A stretch of DNA of 39,339 bases from contig SSFW01000156.1 in the NCBI GenBank assembly GCA_008015595.1, forward strand, positions 1 to 39,339, read 5' to 3'. The notes under the pieces are model-generated. The model was not told the DNA's origin. It searched no databases and saw only the letters and a program-made list of their open reading frames with translations. The first letter of the stretch is position 1. The number at the start of each line of letters is the position of its first letter. Shown here one piece after another: positions 29,610 to 37,623 of this stretch. Both the position numbers and the translations under genes were made by a program. Source of the DNA: Nitrosomonas sp. GTDB lineage: Bacteria; Pseudomonadota; Gammaproteobacteria; Burkholderiales; Nitrosomonadaceae.

Positions 29610-29938
29610 CGATAGACCTCACACCTAGTTAACGAGTTATGAATTACGTATTCCACGACAGCTTGATTGCCATAGTCCTAGTTAATTACTATAGTGGTTA
29701 ATGCTTTCATGCAATATACGGAAAAGATCACTAAATTGACCTTATCTTGATCTACACGGCCAATTGATATGACAGTTGGTTGTGTTTCTTGACGAAAATT
29801 ACTTCGACTAATCAGTGGATGAGTTAAAGTCAAATAAGTGAACGATTATTTGACTATTCGTTGAATTGATGATGTTGATGAATACGAATGAGAGAAATTA
29901 CTAAAATGAACGTATTTTTATAGATTTATTTCTGAATC
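29610..29938. other. 329-bp gap inside the Tad locus, likely promoter of rcpC operon
   Basis: A+T-rich gap between the prepilin peptidase and rcpC genes, both on the minus strand. It holds the perfect inverted repeat at 29828-29855 and should contain the promoter for the large rcpC-to-TPR operon. No coding frame is seen. Confidence 0.45.
29828..29855. promoter_or_regulatory. Perfect 10-bp inverted repeat, operator or terminator
   Basis: AGTCAAATAA and TTATTTGACT are exact inverted copies around an eight-base centre. The site lies 84 bp beyond the prepilin peptidase stop codon and about 220 bp before rcpC. It may bind a dimeric regulator or end the short flp-tadV transcript; the stem is A+T-rich and has no clear T-tract. 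Confidence 0.4.
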
Positions 29939-30478
29939 TTAGAAAGATGTCACAAGATAAAGCATTGTCCCTGCTGCAATGGCTACTCCGTAGGGTACTT
30001 TACTTTCAGTTTTAGAATCGATTAAGTGTGTAGAACTACTACCTTGAACATCAATAGAAATATTTAATTGATCCTGCGATGGAATAAACTTAAAGTGGCT
30101 TGGGGATTTATTTAAATCTTTTTTACCACATATAATTACTAGCCCAAGTATTCCTCCAACTATTGCTACGTAGAGTCCTATTTCTAGCAAAGGTATTGGA
30201 CCAACAAATGTACCAACCATAGCCATTAACTTGATATCCCCAGCACCCATTCCACGAAGAAAATATAATGGTAAGAAGATCAGGAAACCAACAGCAAAAC
30301 CAGCAATAGCAAGCTGTAAGCCAACTGTAATCTCGTCAAGTGGCAATAGAAAATTCATTAACAAGCCAATAGCTATTCCAAAAAACACTAAACTATTAGG
30401 TATTCTATAGCTATTGAAATCATGCCAAGCTGCAATGATTAGTAAGCCAATAAGAATTGGAATCATCAATAAGTTCAT
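29939..30478 (-). CDS. cpaA: Prepilin peptidase TadV / CpaA
   Basis: Membrane aspartyl peptidase of 179 residues with about five transmembrane segments. The two catalytic Asp lie in AAWHDFNSYRIPNSL and in FLRGMGAGDIKLMAMVG, the G-x-G-D motif. It lacks the N-terminal methylase domain of PilD, as usual for TadV/CpaA. It should cut the Flp pilins and the TadE/F-like pseudopilins of this locus. It lies downstream of the second flp gene, with a hairpin between, and upstream of rcpC. Confidence 0.92.
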   Translation of the reverse strand: MNLLMIPILIGLLIIAAWHDFNSYRIPNSLVFFGIAIGLLMNFLLPLDEITVGLQLAIAGFAVGFLIFLPLYFLRGMGAGDIKLMAMVGTFVGPIPLLEIGLYVAIVGGILGLVIICGKKDLNKSPSHFKFIPSQDQLNISIDVQGSSSTHLIDSKTESKVPYGVAIAAGTMLYLVTSF

Positions 30479-30496
30479 ATTATCTTCTAATTGAAT

Positions 30497-30520
30497 ACTG
30501 CCCAGCTTAAGCTAGGCAGT
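30497..30520 (-). terminator. Hairpin between flp2 and cpaA, possible attenuator
   Basis: ACTGCC-c-AGCTT and AAGCT-a-GGCAGT pair over eleven positions with one mismatch. The hairpin sits after the second pilin gene and before the peptidase gene. A partial stop or an mRNA-end stabiliser here would let the pilin be made in excess of the peptidase. Confidence 0.5.
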
Positions 30521-30560
30521 AAAATAAAAGTGATTAAATAAACATTTAAAAATTGTTACA

Positions 30561-30755
30561 TTAACCCTCAGTACCAGTTCCCCCACTTAATAGTGATATT
30601 ACCTGTGTAAACGCGCCACTTAAACCACCAGCTAATAGTTGCCAAGCTGCAGATATCGCTATCGCCATAATCGCAACAACTAATGCATACTCTACTGCTG
30701 CCATCCCTTCTTCGTTCTTGATGAATTGTTTGATTTTTTTAACTAACTTGTTCAT
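30561..30755 (-). CDS. flp: Flp-type pilin, copy 2
   Basis: Small pilin of 64 residues. A 17-residue leader ends in NEEG, then the mature protein starts MAAVEYALVVAIMAIAISAA, with the Flp-type Glu5-Tyr6 pair after the cleavage site. The C-terminus is Gly/Ser/Thr-rich. It differs from the neighbouring copy at about seven of 64 positions, mostly in the leader and near the end. AGGAG stands seven bases before the ATG. It lies 148 bp downstream of copy 1 and has its own copy of the upstream repeat module. Confidence 0.93.
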   Translation of the reverse strand: MNKLVKKIKQFIKNEEGMAAVEYALVVAIMAIAISAAWQLLAGGLSGAFTQVISLLSGGTGTEG

Positions 30756-30794
30756 GTCTTTTCTCCTTGTCTAAATGATTTAATTTCTTTTTAA

Positions 30795-30822
30795 TCGTTA
30801 CTGCATGATGAGATTCTGACAA
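30795..30822 (-). promoter_or_regulatory. Candidate promoter of flp copy 2
   Basis: On the minus strand TTGTCA (five of six to the -35 consensus) is followed after 16 bases by TAACGA, a weak -10. The same boxes and spacing recur before the other flp gene. The predicted transcript start would be some 30 bases upstream of the ATG. Confidence 0.4.
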
Positions 30823-30831
30823 ATTACCACC

Positions 30832-30872
30832 GCTTCGCCTATCGTACCCTGGTACATCGTACTTCCGTACAG
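30832..30872 (-). repeat. 41-bp upstream module, copy next to flp copy 2
   Basis: This block is identical base for base to 31172-31212. It holds two 15-bp tandem units (30841-30855 and 30856-30870), each ATC-GTAC-N4-GTAC on the plus strand, and ends in GCTTCGCC. It lies ten bases upstream of the candidate -35 box, the usual place for an activator site; a REP-like dispersed element is the alternative. Confidence 0.7.
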
Positions 30873-30903
30873 AATCGAGTTTAATTACAATCATTCCATT
30901 CAA

Positions 30904-31098
30904 TTAACCCCCAGTACCTGTTCCCCCACTTAAAAGTGATATTACCTGTGTAAACGTGCCACTTATACCACCAGCTAGAAGCTGCCAAGCTGCACTTATC
31001 GCTATCGCCATAATCGCAACGACTAATGCATACTCAACTGCTGCCATCCCTTCTTCATTGTTCAAAAATTGTTTGAATGATTTAACTAATTTGTTCAT
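30904..31098 (-). CDS. flp: Flp-type pilin, copy 1
   Basis: Pilin of 64 residues, first gene of the Tad locus. The leader MNKLVKSFKQFLNNEEG is cut by TadV, giving a mature start MAAVEYALVVAIMAIAISAA. The ATG at 31098 is chosen because AGGAG lies seven bases upstream and the length then equals that of copy 2; the frame stays open to 31134 but that part is leader DNA. Flp pilins polymerise into thin adhesive fibres for surface attachment. The duplicated gene and its duplicated upstream module suggest tandem duplication. Confidence 0.93.
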   Translation of the reverse strand: MNKLVKSFKQFLNNEEGMAAVEYALVVAIMAIAISAAWQLLAGGISGTFTQVISLLSGGTGTGG

Positions 31099-31134
31099 GT
31101 CTTTTCTCCTGTTTAATTTGTTTAACTTCTTCAA

Positions 31135-31162
31135 TCGTTACTGCATGGTGAAATTCTGACAA
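31135..31162 (-). promoter_or_regulatory. Candidate promoter of flp copy 1
   Basis: TTGTCA and TAACGA with a 16-base spacer, exactly as before flp copy 2. The spacer differs at only a few bases between copies, while DNA further upstream of the 41-bp module is unrelated. Confidence 0.4.
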
Positions 31163-31171
31163 ACTACCGCT

Positions 31172-31212
31172 GCTTCGCCTATCGTACCCTGGTACATCGT
31201 ACTTCCGTACAG
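31172..31212 (-). repeat. 41-bp upstream module, copy next to flp copy 1
   Basis: Identical to 30832-30872, with tandem ATC-GTAC-N4-GTAC units at 31181-31195 and 31196-31210. It lies 74 bases before the flp ATG (77 in the other copy). The flanking DNA on the far side is not conserved, so the block itself marks one edge of the duplicated unit. Confidence 0.7.
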
Positions 31213-31402
31213 CAGCAGCTTCAGATAGCGATATAAGAAATCAAAAAAAGTATTATTACTAAAAATGGGGGGATGCATTAATCGCAGCAATGGCCTGTAA
31301 GTGAACTTTAGTAACGCATCAGGTATGATGAGTATTTTTTTAAAGCTAGGCTCTGTTATTTCAGCCTTCGTTTATCGCGTAACCTCACTTACAACACTCA
31401 AC

Positions 31403-31951
31403 ATGAAATTACTTTTCGACCTATTTCCAGTCATATTATTTTTTATCGCTTATAAGCTGGTTGATATCTACGCTGCAACGGTAGCAGCGATTATTGCGAC
31501 GCTTATACAGGTGGGTTGGTCATGGTTTCGTCACCGCAAAGTGGATAATTTGCTATGGGTGAGTTTGGTTCTCATCACTATTTTTGGGGGTGCAACGCTA
31601 TTCCTTCAGGATGAAGCTTTTATCAAATGGAAACCGACGGTGCTCTATTGGTTATTTGCTTGTGTGCTATTGATCAGCCAGGTGCTTTTTAAGAAAAATC
31701 TGATCCGTTCAATGCTCAGCAATCAACTCAAATTACCAGCAGCCATTTGGTCGCGTCTGAATACCAGTTGGTCACTATTTTTTGCCGCGATGGGAGCGGT
31801 TAACCTTTATGTTGCATTTAGCTTCTCGACTGATTTTTGGGTCAATTTCAAGCTCTTTGGATTTACAGGGCTAATGCTTGTTTTCATTATTTTCCAAGGG
31901 TTGTTTATCGGAAAACATGCGGAAGCGCAGGATGTAACAAAAACAGAATGA
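31403..31951 (+). CDS. yciB: Septation protein A / YciB
   Basis: Inner-membrane protein of 182 residues with about five transmembrane segments. It starts [20 protein letters not shown], the family signature, and contains [17 protein letters not shown] and [20 protein letters not shown], both strongly conserved in YciB/IspZ. The family interacts with cell-division and elongation proteins and affects envelope integrity. The ATG at 31403 is taken from family alignment; the frame is open to 31301, and no clear ribosome site precedes the ATG. It converges on purD, 34 bp apart. Confidence 0.9.
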   Translation: MKLLFDLFPVILFFIAYKLVDIYAATVAAIIATLIQVGWSWFRHRKVDNLLWVSLVLITIFGGATLFLQDEAFIKWKPTVLYWLFACVLLISQVLFKKNLIRSMLSNQLKLPAAIWSRLNTSWSLFFAAMGAVNLYVAFSFSTDFWVNFKLFGFTGLMLVFIIFQGLFIGKHAEAQDVTKTE

Positions 31952-31985
31952 GTTGCGCTTGGGTAATCGATTCAATGAGACGAAA

Positions 31986-33302
31986 TCAGCTGTCGACTTT
32001 AGGATCGATTCGATTCATCGCGCGATAACCGATATCATGGCGCATTTGACAGCCGCTAAATTGAATTTTGTGAGCAATGTCATAAGCACGTTGATGTGCC
32101 AATTTAATATTTTCACCAAGTGCAGCAACACATAATACTCTCCCCCCTGCCGTAAGAATTGCAGGCGGGCTTTCATTATTCAGCACAGTACCAGCATGAA
32201 ATACATGAAAATCTTTCGTGGTTGCTTGTTCCTTCATGATTTCCACTAAACCTTCAATCTTGTCATGCTTCCGTGGTGATTCTGGATAACCTTCAGCGGC
32301 TAACACAATACCTAAAGCGGTCCTTCGATCCCACTCGAGTTCAGTTTTATCCAGCGATTGATTTAGCGCTTGCTCGATTAACATCAATAAATCCGTTTTG
32401 AGCCGCATCATAATGGGTTGCGTTTCAGGATCACCCAAACGGCAGTTGAATTCCAGCACCTTGATATCACCTTGGGGGGATATCATTAAACCAGCGTACA
32501 AGAAACCCGTATAGGGTTCATTTTCTTGTGTCATCCCCATTAGCGTCGGATTGATAATCTCGCGCATAATCTTGGCATGTAGTTCAGGGGTAATGCACGG
32601 CGCAGGAGAGTAGGCACCCATCCCTCCTGTATTAGGTCCCAAATCATTATCTAACAGCCGCTTATGATCTTGGCTTGTCGCTAGCGGTAATGCATGTTGG
32701 CCATCTGCCATCACAATAAAGCTAGCTTCTTCACCTTCCAGAAAGTCTTCAATTAAAATTTGTGCGCCAGCTTTTCCCAGTTGACTACTCGTTAACATGC
32801 GATCAACGGCCTCATGCGCTTGCTCGTAAGTCTGTGCGACGACGACACCTTTCCCTGCGGCTAACCCGTCTGCTTTGATAACGATCGGTACTGCACCTTG
32901 ATTAATATAACGATGTGCCGCATCAGCCTCATTAAAACTTGCTGAATTCGCAGTAGGGATGCCATAGCGCTGCATAAAGGCTTTTGCAAATATTTTTGAA
33001 GCTTCAAGTTGTGCCGCTTTTTGGGTTGGACCGAAAATACGAAGCCCTTCCGCTCGGAAGGTATCGACAATTCCTTCAGCCAACGGTGCTTCAGGACCGA
33101 CGATTGTCAGGGCAATACTTTCCTGCTTCACAAACGCTACCAATTCAGCAATGGCTGTGATTGGAATATTTTCGAGCCCCGCTTCGAGCGCTGTACCTGC
33201 ATTGCCGGGCGCAACAAACACTTTCTGAACCCGTGGCGATTGACTCAGTTTCCACGCAATTGCGTGCTCTCTACCTCCACTACCGACTACAAGTAACTTC
33301 AT
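31986..33302 (-). CDS. purD: Phosphoribosylamine--glycine ligase (GAR synthetase)
   Basis: Enzyme of 438 residues for the second step of purine synthesis. It starts MKLLVVGSGGREHAIAWKLS. The ATP-grasp domain includes IVIKADGLAAGKGVVVAQTY and NTGGMGAYSPAPC, with LEFNCRLGDPETQPIMMRLK as the metal-binding strand. The last gene of the dusB-fis-purH-purD series, 88 bp after purH. Confidence 0.95.
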   Translation of the reverse strand: MKLLVVGSGGREHAIAWKLSQSPRVQKVFVAPGNAGTALEAGLENIPITAIAELVAFVKQESIALTIVGPEAPLAEGIVDTFRAEGLRIFGPTQKAAQLEASKIFAKAFMQRYGIPTANSASFNEADAAHRYINQGAVPIVIKADGLAAGKGVVVAQTYEQAHEAVDRMLTSSQLGKAGAQILIEDFLEGEEASFIVMADGQHALPLATSQDHKRLLDNDLGPNTGGMGAYSPAPCITPELHAKIMREIINPTLMGMTQENEPYTGFLYAGLMISPQGDIKVLEFNCRLGDPETQPIMMRLKTDLLMLIEQALNQSLDKTELEWDRRTALGIVLAAEGYPESPRKHDKIEGLVEIMKEQATTKDFHVFHAGTVLNNESPPAILTAGGRVLCVAALGENIKLAHQRAYDIAHKIQFSGCQMRHDIGYRAMNRIDPKVDS

Positions 33303-33390
33303 TGTTGCACACTACCAGCTTAGAAAAGAATAGTTAATGTAATGACCGATTAAGCAAAAAGTAATCTATTATCGCGACGTTTCGGTTATT

Positions 33391-34947
33391 TTAATGCCTA
33401 AAATGGCGAATTCCTGTAAAAAGCATAATAACCCCTTGCTCATCTGCTGCTTGAATCACTTCATCATCACGAATGCTACCACCGGGTTGTATGACAATCT
33501 TAGCCCCTGCTTTAACCACGACATCCAAACCGTCTCGAAATGGAAAAAATGCATCGGATGCAACGGTTGAGCCATTCAAACCTAAACCCGCCTGCTCCGC
33601 TTTGATGGATGCAATGCGAGCACTATCGACCCGACTCATTTGACCTGCACCAATACCCAGCGTCCGACCTTGTGCACAAAATACAATGGCGTTTGATTTC
33701 ACAAATTTCGCAACCCGCCAAGCAAATAAGCAATCTTGAATCTGTTCAGGTGTTGGTTTCAATTGCGTCACGACCTTGAGATCAGCCTCCCCGACATGAA
33801 AATCATCGGGTGTTTGAACTAATAACCCGCCCCCAACGCGCTTCAGTTCGTAGCGATTCGATTCTGCCTGAATGGGCACGACCAGCACACGAACGTTCGC
33901 TTTTTGCTTGAGTACGGCTTGCGCTTCCTCGCTAAACGCAGGGGCAATAATGACTTCCACGAATTGTTTAATAACCGCTTCGGCTAAAGCAGCGTCAACA
34001 CGCTGATTAAGGGCGATAATGCCACCAAATGCCGAAGTAGGATCCGTTGCAAATGCTAGTTGATAAGCTGCTAGTAAATTATCCGCAATCGCCACGCCAC
34101 AAGGATTAGCATGCTTAACGATCACACACGCTGGCTTATCAAAAGATTTGACACATTCCCAAGCCGCATCGGTATCCGCAATATTATTAAACGATAATTC
34201 TTTGCCTTGTAATTGTGTATAGTTCGCTAAACTTCCTGGCAATGACTTTGCATCACGATAAAAAACTGCTTGCTGGTGAGGATTTTCACCATAACGCAAC
34301 GTTTGCACTCGGCTAAAATTGAGATTCAAATGCTCAGGGAAAGTCGTATGCTGCCCATCAGCATCGATGGCCGTCAAATAATTACTGATTGCACTATCAT
34401 AACGTGCAGTATGAGTAAATGCCTTTTGAGCAAAATAGAAACGGCGTGAATCGCTCACGGCTCCGCTTCCATGATCTAATTCTGCTAATAAAACCGAGTA
34501 ATCTTCGGGTTCCGTGATTACAGTTACGTGCTGATAATTTTTTGCAGCAGCTCTGATTAAGGTTGGTCCCCCGATATCGATATTTTCAATCGCATCTGCC
34601 AAGGTACAACCCGCACGATTAATCGTTTCAACAAAAGGATAGAGATTAACAACCACTAATTCAATTGGATCGATCCCAACTTGTTGTATCGCTTGCCGAT
34701 GGGCATCAAGGTCCATCCTGGATAATATACCTGCATGAATCTTGGGATGTAAGGTCTTGACCCGGCCATCGAGCATTTCGGGAAACCCGGTATAATCACT
34801 GACTTCAGTAACGGGAATAGCATTTTCTTGCAACAGTTTTGCGGTTCCACCGGATGATATGATCTTTATTCCGCGCTGATGTAATGCTCGCGCCAAATCA
34901 ACCACACCTACTTTATTTGAAACACTAATTAATGCTTGTTTAATCAT
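33391..34947 (-). CDS. purH: Bifunctional AICAR transformylase / IMP cyclohydrolase
   Basis: Enzyme of 518 residues catalysing the last two steps of IMP synthesis. The N-terminal MGS-like cyclohydrolase domain (about 1-145) reads [20 protein letters not shown] and [17 protein letters not shown]. The C-terminal transformylase domain contains [27 protein letters not shown] with the catalytic Lys-His pair, and [11 protein letters not shown]. The length matches the family. It begins six bases after fis, an arrangement well known in betaproteobacteria. Confidence 0.95.
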   Translation of the reverse strand: MIKQALISVSNKVGVVDLARALHQRGIKIISSGGTAKLLQENAIPVTEVSDYTGFPEMLDGRVKTLHPKIHAGILSRMDLDAHRQAIQQVGIDPIELVVVNLYPFVETINRAGCTLADAIENIDIGGPTLIRAAAKNYQHVTVITEPEDYSVLLAELDHGSGAVSDSRRFYFAQKAFTHTARYDSAISNYLTAIDADGQHTTFPEHLNLNFSRVQTLRYGENPHQQAVFYRDAKSLPGSLANYTQLQGKELSFNNIADTDAAWECVKSFDKPACVIVKHANPCGVAIADNLLAAYQLAFATDPTSAFGGIIALNQRVDAALAEAVIKQFVEVIIAPAFSEEAQAVLKQKANVRVLVVPIQAESNRYELKRVGGGLLVQTPDDFHVGEADLKVVTQLKPTPEQIQDCLFAWRVAKFVKSNAIVFCAQGRTLGIGAGQMSRVDSARIASIKAEQAGLGLNGSTVASDAFFPFRDGLDVVVKAGAKIVIQPGGSIRDDEVIQAADEQGVIMLFTGIRHFRH

Positions 34948-34953
34948 AATGTA

Positions 34954-35196
34954 TCATTCGATACGATGTTTAGCCAGGCGGCTGCGCAACGTATTACGAC
35001 TTATTCCTAAAAGTTCTGCTGCCTTACTTTGATTACCTTTTGCATACTGAATCGCCAGTTCAAGTAACGGTTTTTCGACACTGTTGATAACCATTTCATA
35101 GATAGGGCAAGGCTTTTCACCGTCTAAATCTTTGAAATAAGCATCCAGGGACTTACGAATACAGCTCGCGATCTCATTTTCATTAAAACTGCTCAT
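34954..35196 (-). CDS. fis: Fis-family DNA-binding protein
   Basis: Protein of 80 residues. The C-terminal helix-turn-helix reads GNQSKAAELLGISRNTLRSR, as in Fis and the NtrC C-terminus. The middle block PLLELAIQYAKG is the conserved dimer helix. It is shorter than E. coli Fis (98 residues), as usual in betaproteobacteria. Fis bends DNA at promoters and recombination sites. Its ATG overlaps the end of dusB by four bases, so translation is coupled; the dusB-fis pair is conserved. Confidence 0.9.
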   Translation of the reverse strand: MSSFNENEIASCIRKSLDAYFKDLDGEKPCPIYEMVINSVEKPLLELAIQYAKGNQSKAAELLGISRNTLRSRLAKHRIE

Positions 35197-36206
35197 ACTG
35201 CGATTGCCACCTCGTTATCATAAGTAAGCCTTTGCCCATAGTCAGCTAATTGTTGAAAAAATTGATGCGTTGCGGTCAATTGCGCTTCCACCGTTTGTAA
35301 TTGATTCATTGCATGCCGAAAAACGGCTGAATTGGTTAAGCCCTTGGTATACCAAGAGATATGTTTACGTGCAATGCGAACACCCGAATATTCACCATAA
35401 AATTCGTAAAGATCATGCAAATGTTCAATGAGCACTTGATGAATCTCACTCACTTCGGGCAAGGGTAAAAATTTCTGGGTATTCAAATAATGATCGATTT
35501 CCCGAAAAATCCAGGGGCGTCCTTGTGCAGCACGCCCAATCATAATGGCATCGGCTTTTGTATAATCTAAAACCTCCTTAGCCTTCTGCGGTGTCGTAAT
35601 ATCACCATTCGCAATAACAGGAATGTTAATCGCTGCTTTCACCTCGCCAATGGTGTCATACTCTGCTTGCCCTTGATACGCACAAGCACGTGTTCTGCCA
35701 TGAATCGCTAGTGCTTGGATACCCGCTTGTTCAGCCAGCTTAGCGACTGACAGCGCATTTTTATGTTGCGTGTCCCAGCCCGTGCGAATTTTTAGCGTCA
35801 CTGGAATATCAACGGCGGTAGTAACCGCCTCCAAAATTTTCCCTACCAATGTTTCATCTTTTAATAAAGCCGATCCCGCCATCACATTGCAAATCTTTTT
35901 GGCCGGACAACCCATATTGATATCGATAATTTGGGCGCCTTGATCGGCATTGTAGCGTGCTGCCTCAGCCATCATTGTTGGATCTGCACCAGCGATTTGT
36001 ACCGAAATCGGTGCAACTTCGCCCTCATGGCTAGCCCGACGACGTGTTTTCTCAGAACCCCAGAGCAGCGAATTACTAGAAACCATCTCAGATACCGCCA
36101 TACCCGCGCCAAATCGCTTACACAATTGACGAAAAGGACGATCCGTCACACCTGCCATGGGCGCAACGATTAACTGATTTTTTAAACGATAAGGGCCGAT
36201 TTGCAT
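35193..36206 (-). CDS. dusB: tRNA-dihydrouridine synthase B
   Basis: FMN enzyme of 337 residues that reduces uridine to dihydrouridine in tRNA. The TIM-barrel starts LIVAPMAGVTDRPFRQLCKR. The catalytic Cys is in IIDINMGCPAKKICNVMAG, and LKIRTGWDTQHKNALSVAKL plus IMIGRAAQGRPWIFREID bind flavin and tRNA. It heads the dusB-fis-purH-purD series, 69 bp after the ubiH-like gene. Confidence 0.94.
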   Translation of the reverse strand: MQIGPYRLKNQLIVAPMAGVTDRPFRQLCKRFGAGMAVSEMVSSNSLLWGSEKTRRRASHEGEVAPISVQIAGADPTMMAEAARYNADQGAQIIDINMGCPAKKICNVMAGSALLKDETLVGKILEAVTTAVDIPVTLKIRTGWDTQHKNALSVAKLAEQAGIQALAIHGRTRACAYQGQAEYDTIGEVKAAINIPVIANGDITTPQKAKEVLDYTKADAIMIGRAAQGRPWIFREIDHYLNTQKFLPLPEVSEIHQVLIEHLHDLYEFYGEYSGVRIARKHISWYTKGLTNSAVFRHAMNQLQTVEAQLTATHQFFQQLADYGQRLTYDNEVAIAV

Positions 36207-36275
36207 ACGAAATTATGTCACCCTGGTTTATTTCAAAGAATCCTGATTAATTCCACGCTGATGATTGTCACTCAA

Positions 36276-37448
36276 TTATCCTCTTGCACCAAATATCATA
36301 CGACGTGCAACAAAGCGCTTTACGGGTGATAATTGATCCAAAACACTCAAACCCAATCCACACGCAACTTGCAAAGAAGTCAAATCCACCGTGAACAATT
36401 TTGCAAGTGTATTGGTAAAAAATTTACCTCCTTCTCGATCAATCTGACGTTTACTCGCAAACGATGACAACAGCCGCGAAGAACCCACATCCGCTGAAAA
36501 ATTAGCGGACCGGATCAATTCACTTGCCAATTCCCAGGCATCGCGCAGTCCCAAATTAAAACCCTGCCCTGCAACCGGATGTAGCGTTTGCGATGCATTG
36601 CCAATCAATACAGTTCGATGGGCAATCGTAGGTGATGCATATTTCAGTGCAAGTGGAAATCCCGTTCGCTTGCCACATGAAACGAATTGGCCCGCCATAT
36701 CACCAAAATGTACCTGCAACTCAGAAAGAAAAGTCGCATCATCCCAATTTAAAATGCGATCGACCTGCTCGGCCGGCACAGTCCATACCAGCGCATAGCC
36801 GGTACCAGATGGCAACAAGGCCACAGGGCCATCCAAGGTAAAATGTTCGTAAGCAATTCCACGCTGATCGATACTGGTTTGAATATTGGCAACCACAGCC
36901 CATTGCTGGTAATCATGCGTATGAAAGTGAATTCCTTCCACCTGTGAAACCAATTTACCGCCATCGGCGAGCACCAGCAATTTAGCATCCACGCGATGCG
37001 TTTCTCCCGATTGTTCATAATCAACCTGCACATGATCCGGTTGATGGATCAATGAAGTCACCTTGGCGCCCAATTGAAACGTCACATTCTGCTGACGCAT
37101 CATCTGATAAAGGGCATCATACAGCCCATGGTAATTAACGACACTACCGAGCACTGGAACCCCAGCATCTTCAGATCGTATCGACGTCTGTCCCGCATGA
37201 CCGTGATTCGAGATGTGAATCGTCTGAATCGGAGTAACAGACGCTAGGTTATCCCATACATCTAACCGCTTTAAAATGAGCTGACTCCCATACGACAACG
37301 CCAAGGGTCGAGAATCGGTAACAGGATTGGTTAATAAGGGTTGCGCTTCCAGTAACAGCGTCGCGATATTCCACTCTCTCAAGCGCAATGCCAGGGCCAT
37401 CCCAACTGGCCCACCGCCGACAATAACCACGTCGAACGATTCAGTCAC
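36276..37448 (-). CDS. ubiH: UbiH/UbiF-family FAD-dependent ubiquinone hydroxylase
   Basis: Flavoprotein monooxygenase of 390 residues. The FAD site is FDVVIVGGGPVGMALALRLR. The second conserved block reads VLIGNASQTLHPVAGQGFNL, where UbiH proteins typically have G-N-A-A-Q-T-L-H-P rather than the G-D-A-A-H of UbiF and others. It should hydroxylate the ubiquinone ring during biosynthesis. Assignment to UbiH rather than another member of the family rests on that block and is not certain. It lies upstream of dusB on the same strand. Confidence 0.75.
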   Translation of the reverse strand: MTESFDVVIVGGGPVGMALALRLREWNIATLLLEAQPLLTNPVTDSRPLALSYGSQLILKRLDVWDNLASVTPIQTIHISNHGHAGQTSIRSEDAGVPVLGSVVNYHGLYDALYQMMRQQNVTFQLGAKVTSLIHQPDHVQVDYEQSGETHRVDAKLLVLADGGKLVSQVEGIHFHTHDYQQWAVVANIQTSIDQRGIAYEHFTLDGPVALLPSGTGYALVWTVPAEQVDRILNWDDATFLSELQVHFGDMAGQFVSCGKRTGFPLALKYASPTIAHRTVLIGNASQTLHPVAGQGFNLGLRDAWELASELIRSANFSADVGSSRLLSSFASKRQIDREGGKFFTNTLAKLFTVDLTSLQVACGLGLSVLDQLSPVKRFVARRMIFGARG

Positions 37449-37623
37449 GATAACTAAGCCTATTATTTATAGAATCGATCATCACTCAAATCAGTCTAGT
37501 CAAAAATTTTCTTTCCGGAGTAAACTTCATACTTCTCACTAAGGCCAAGCAGAATATCACAACTCATACTTTAGGAAAAATACCTTTAATTTAAAGATTG
37601 ACACCTTCAGCGCCTAACGACTC

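Larger units (their letters stand above)
31099..31402. other. 304-bp divergent region between flp copy 1 and yciB
   Basis: Holds the flp leader, its candidate promoter, the 41-bp module and about 190 bp of A+T-rich DNA that should contain the yciB promoter. Nothing else is recognised. Confidence 0.45.

Noticed and set aside
30832-31212. The flp upstream modules as c-di-GMP riboswitches
   Set aside because: A c-di-GMP link would suit a pilus, but the GEMM consensus elements (such as the ACGCAAAGCC segment) are absent, and the block lies upstream of the candidate promoter.
31301-31402. Longer N-terminus for YciB
   Set aside because: The family starts at MKLLFD; the extra 34 residues have no matching pattern.
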